Assembly: GCA_944328845.1 (NCBI GenBank)
Contig: CALVHV010000005.1
Coordinates: 1-44,022 of the forward strand
DNA: 44,022 nt
Direction of reading: 5' to 3'
From: an uncultured Clostridia bacterium
GTDB lineage: Bacteria; Bacillota; Clostridia; Christensenellales; Borkfalkiaceae
The notes below the pieces were generated by a model. It had not been told where the DNA came from and searched no databases. It saw nothing but the letters and a program-made list of their open reading frames with translations. Positions 43,712 through 44,022 of the stretch are shown piece after piece (position 1 is the first letter of the stretch; each line of letters begins with the position of its first letter). The position numbers and the translations under genes are program-made.

Positions 43712-44022
43712 AAAAAATCAGGATCGGCGTCGTCGGATGCGGCGGCATCGCCAACGGAAAACACCTTCCCGCGGAAAAGCGCAATCCCGCGTCCGAGCTG
43801 GTCGCTTTCTGCGATATCATCGAGGAGCGCGCCGTCAAGGCGCAGAAAGAATTCGGCGCAGAGGGCAGTGCCGTCTACACCGATTATAAGGAGATGCTCA
43901 AGGACAAGAGCATCGACGCGGTCTTGGTGCTCACGCCCAACTGCTCGCATTGCGAGATCACGGTGGCGGCACTGGAAGCGGGCAAACACGTGCTGTGCGA
44001 AAAGCCGATGGCAATGAACTAT
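43708..44022 (+). CDS. Gfo/Idh/MocA-family oxidoreductase, 3' end outside window
   Basis: Only the first 105 residues are inside the window. The Rossmann motif IGVVGCGGIANGKHLP and the lysine-bearing CEKPMAM at about residue 98 identify the family. GCGGIA and the His after it (KHLP) are typical of inositol/glucose-type members. The ATG overlaps the previous stop by four bases and has GGAGGAG upstream. It differs from the dehydrogenase at 40904, so the operon carries two distinct enzymes of this family. Confidence 0.92.
   Translation, partial: MKKIRIGVVGCGGIANGKHLPAEKRNPASELVAFCDIIEERAVKAQKEFGAEGSAVYTDYKEMLKDKSIDAVLVLTPNCSHCEITVAALEAGKHVLCEKPMAMNY

Noticed and set aside
1..44022. CRISPR arrays, prophage genes or complete insertion sequences
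   Set aside because: No regularly spaced repeat-spacer units beyond the 27-bp block (which has no variable spacers), and no phage or transposase reading frames.

Overview
The window looks like chromosomal DNA from an anaerobic, gut-type Bacillota (class Clostridia). The signs are strong AGGAGG-type ribosome binding sites, TTGACA-17-TATAAT promoters, LplABC-type sugar import, many lipoproteins, a group-B-like [FeFe] hydrogenase and a tRNA gene that encodes its own CCA. A Christensenellales-like member is plausible, but I cannot prove this from sequence alone.

Layout. (1) 1-3291: purine salvage, with a purine permease and adenine deaminase. (2) 3580-8886: a six-hairpin glycosidase-like protein and a GH28-like beta-helix lipoprotein, each with its own promoter, then a cytoplasmic sulfatase and a strong terminator. 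(3) 8887-21709: an AT-rich regulatory region followed by a tightly spaced nine-gene operon. It encodes a UroD-family protein, two paralogous clan GH-A lipoproteins, an Ig-like lipoprotein, two ABC permeases, a solute-binding lipoprotein and a 1141-residue membrane-anchored protein with five repeats. (4) 21795-32058: GH42 beta-galactosidase, a convergent AraC regulator, and divergent from that a GH36 alpha-galactosidase, a second UroD-family protein, a GH94 phosphorylase and a cytoplasmic beta-helix protein. Regions 2-4 read as one Gram-positive glycan-utilisation locus. Lipoproteins cut or bind the glycan outside, the ABC importer brings in oligosaccharides (its ATPase must be elsewhere), and cytoplasmic enzymes desulfate, degalactosylate and phosphorolyse them. 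The substrate is probably a galactose-rich, sulfated and possibly uronate-containing glycan; this is inference.

(5) 32059-33120 is a scrap zone. It holds a strong promoter with a palindromic operator driving a deletion remnant that joins an ABC permease N-terminus to an ABC ATPase C-terminus, 27-bp tandem repeats resembling a transposon end, a tRNA-Thr 3' fragment, and the intact tRNA-Thr. (6) 33293-39960: a small membrane protein, 4-alpha-glucanotransferase, [FeFe] hydrogenase, and a PMCA-type P-type ATPase behind a leader that contains a well-formed 21-codon ORF. (7) 40002-44022: an AraC regulator divergent from a Gfo/Idh/MocA oxidoreductase, two sugar isomerase/epimerase TIM barrels and a second Gfo/Idh/MocA gene cut by the window edge. 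This is probably a separate sugar or cyclitol catabolic operon.

The items most worth a second look are the ATPase leader ORF, the two UroD-like proteins in a glycan locus that lack the full zinc ligand set, the five-repeat surface protein, the GH-A lipoprotein pair, and the scrap zone next to tRNA-Thr.
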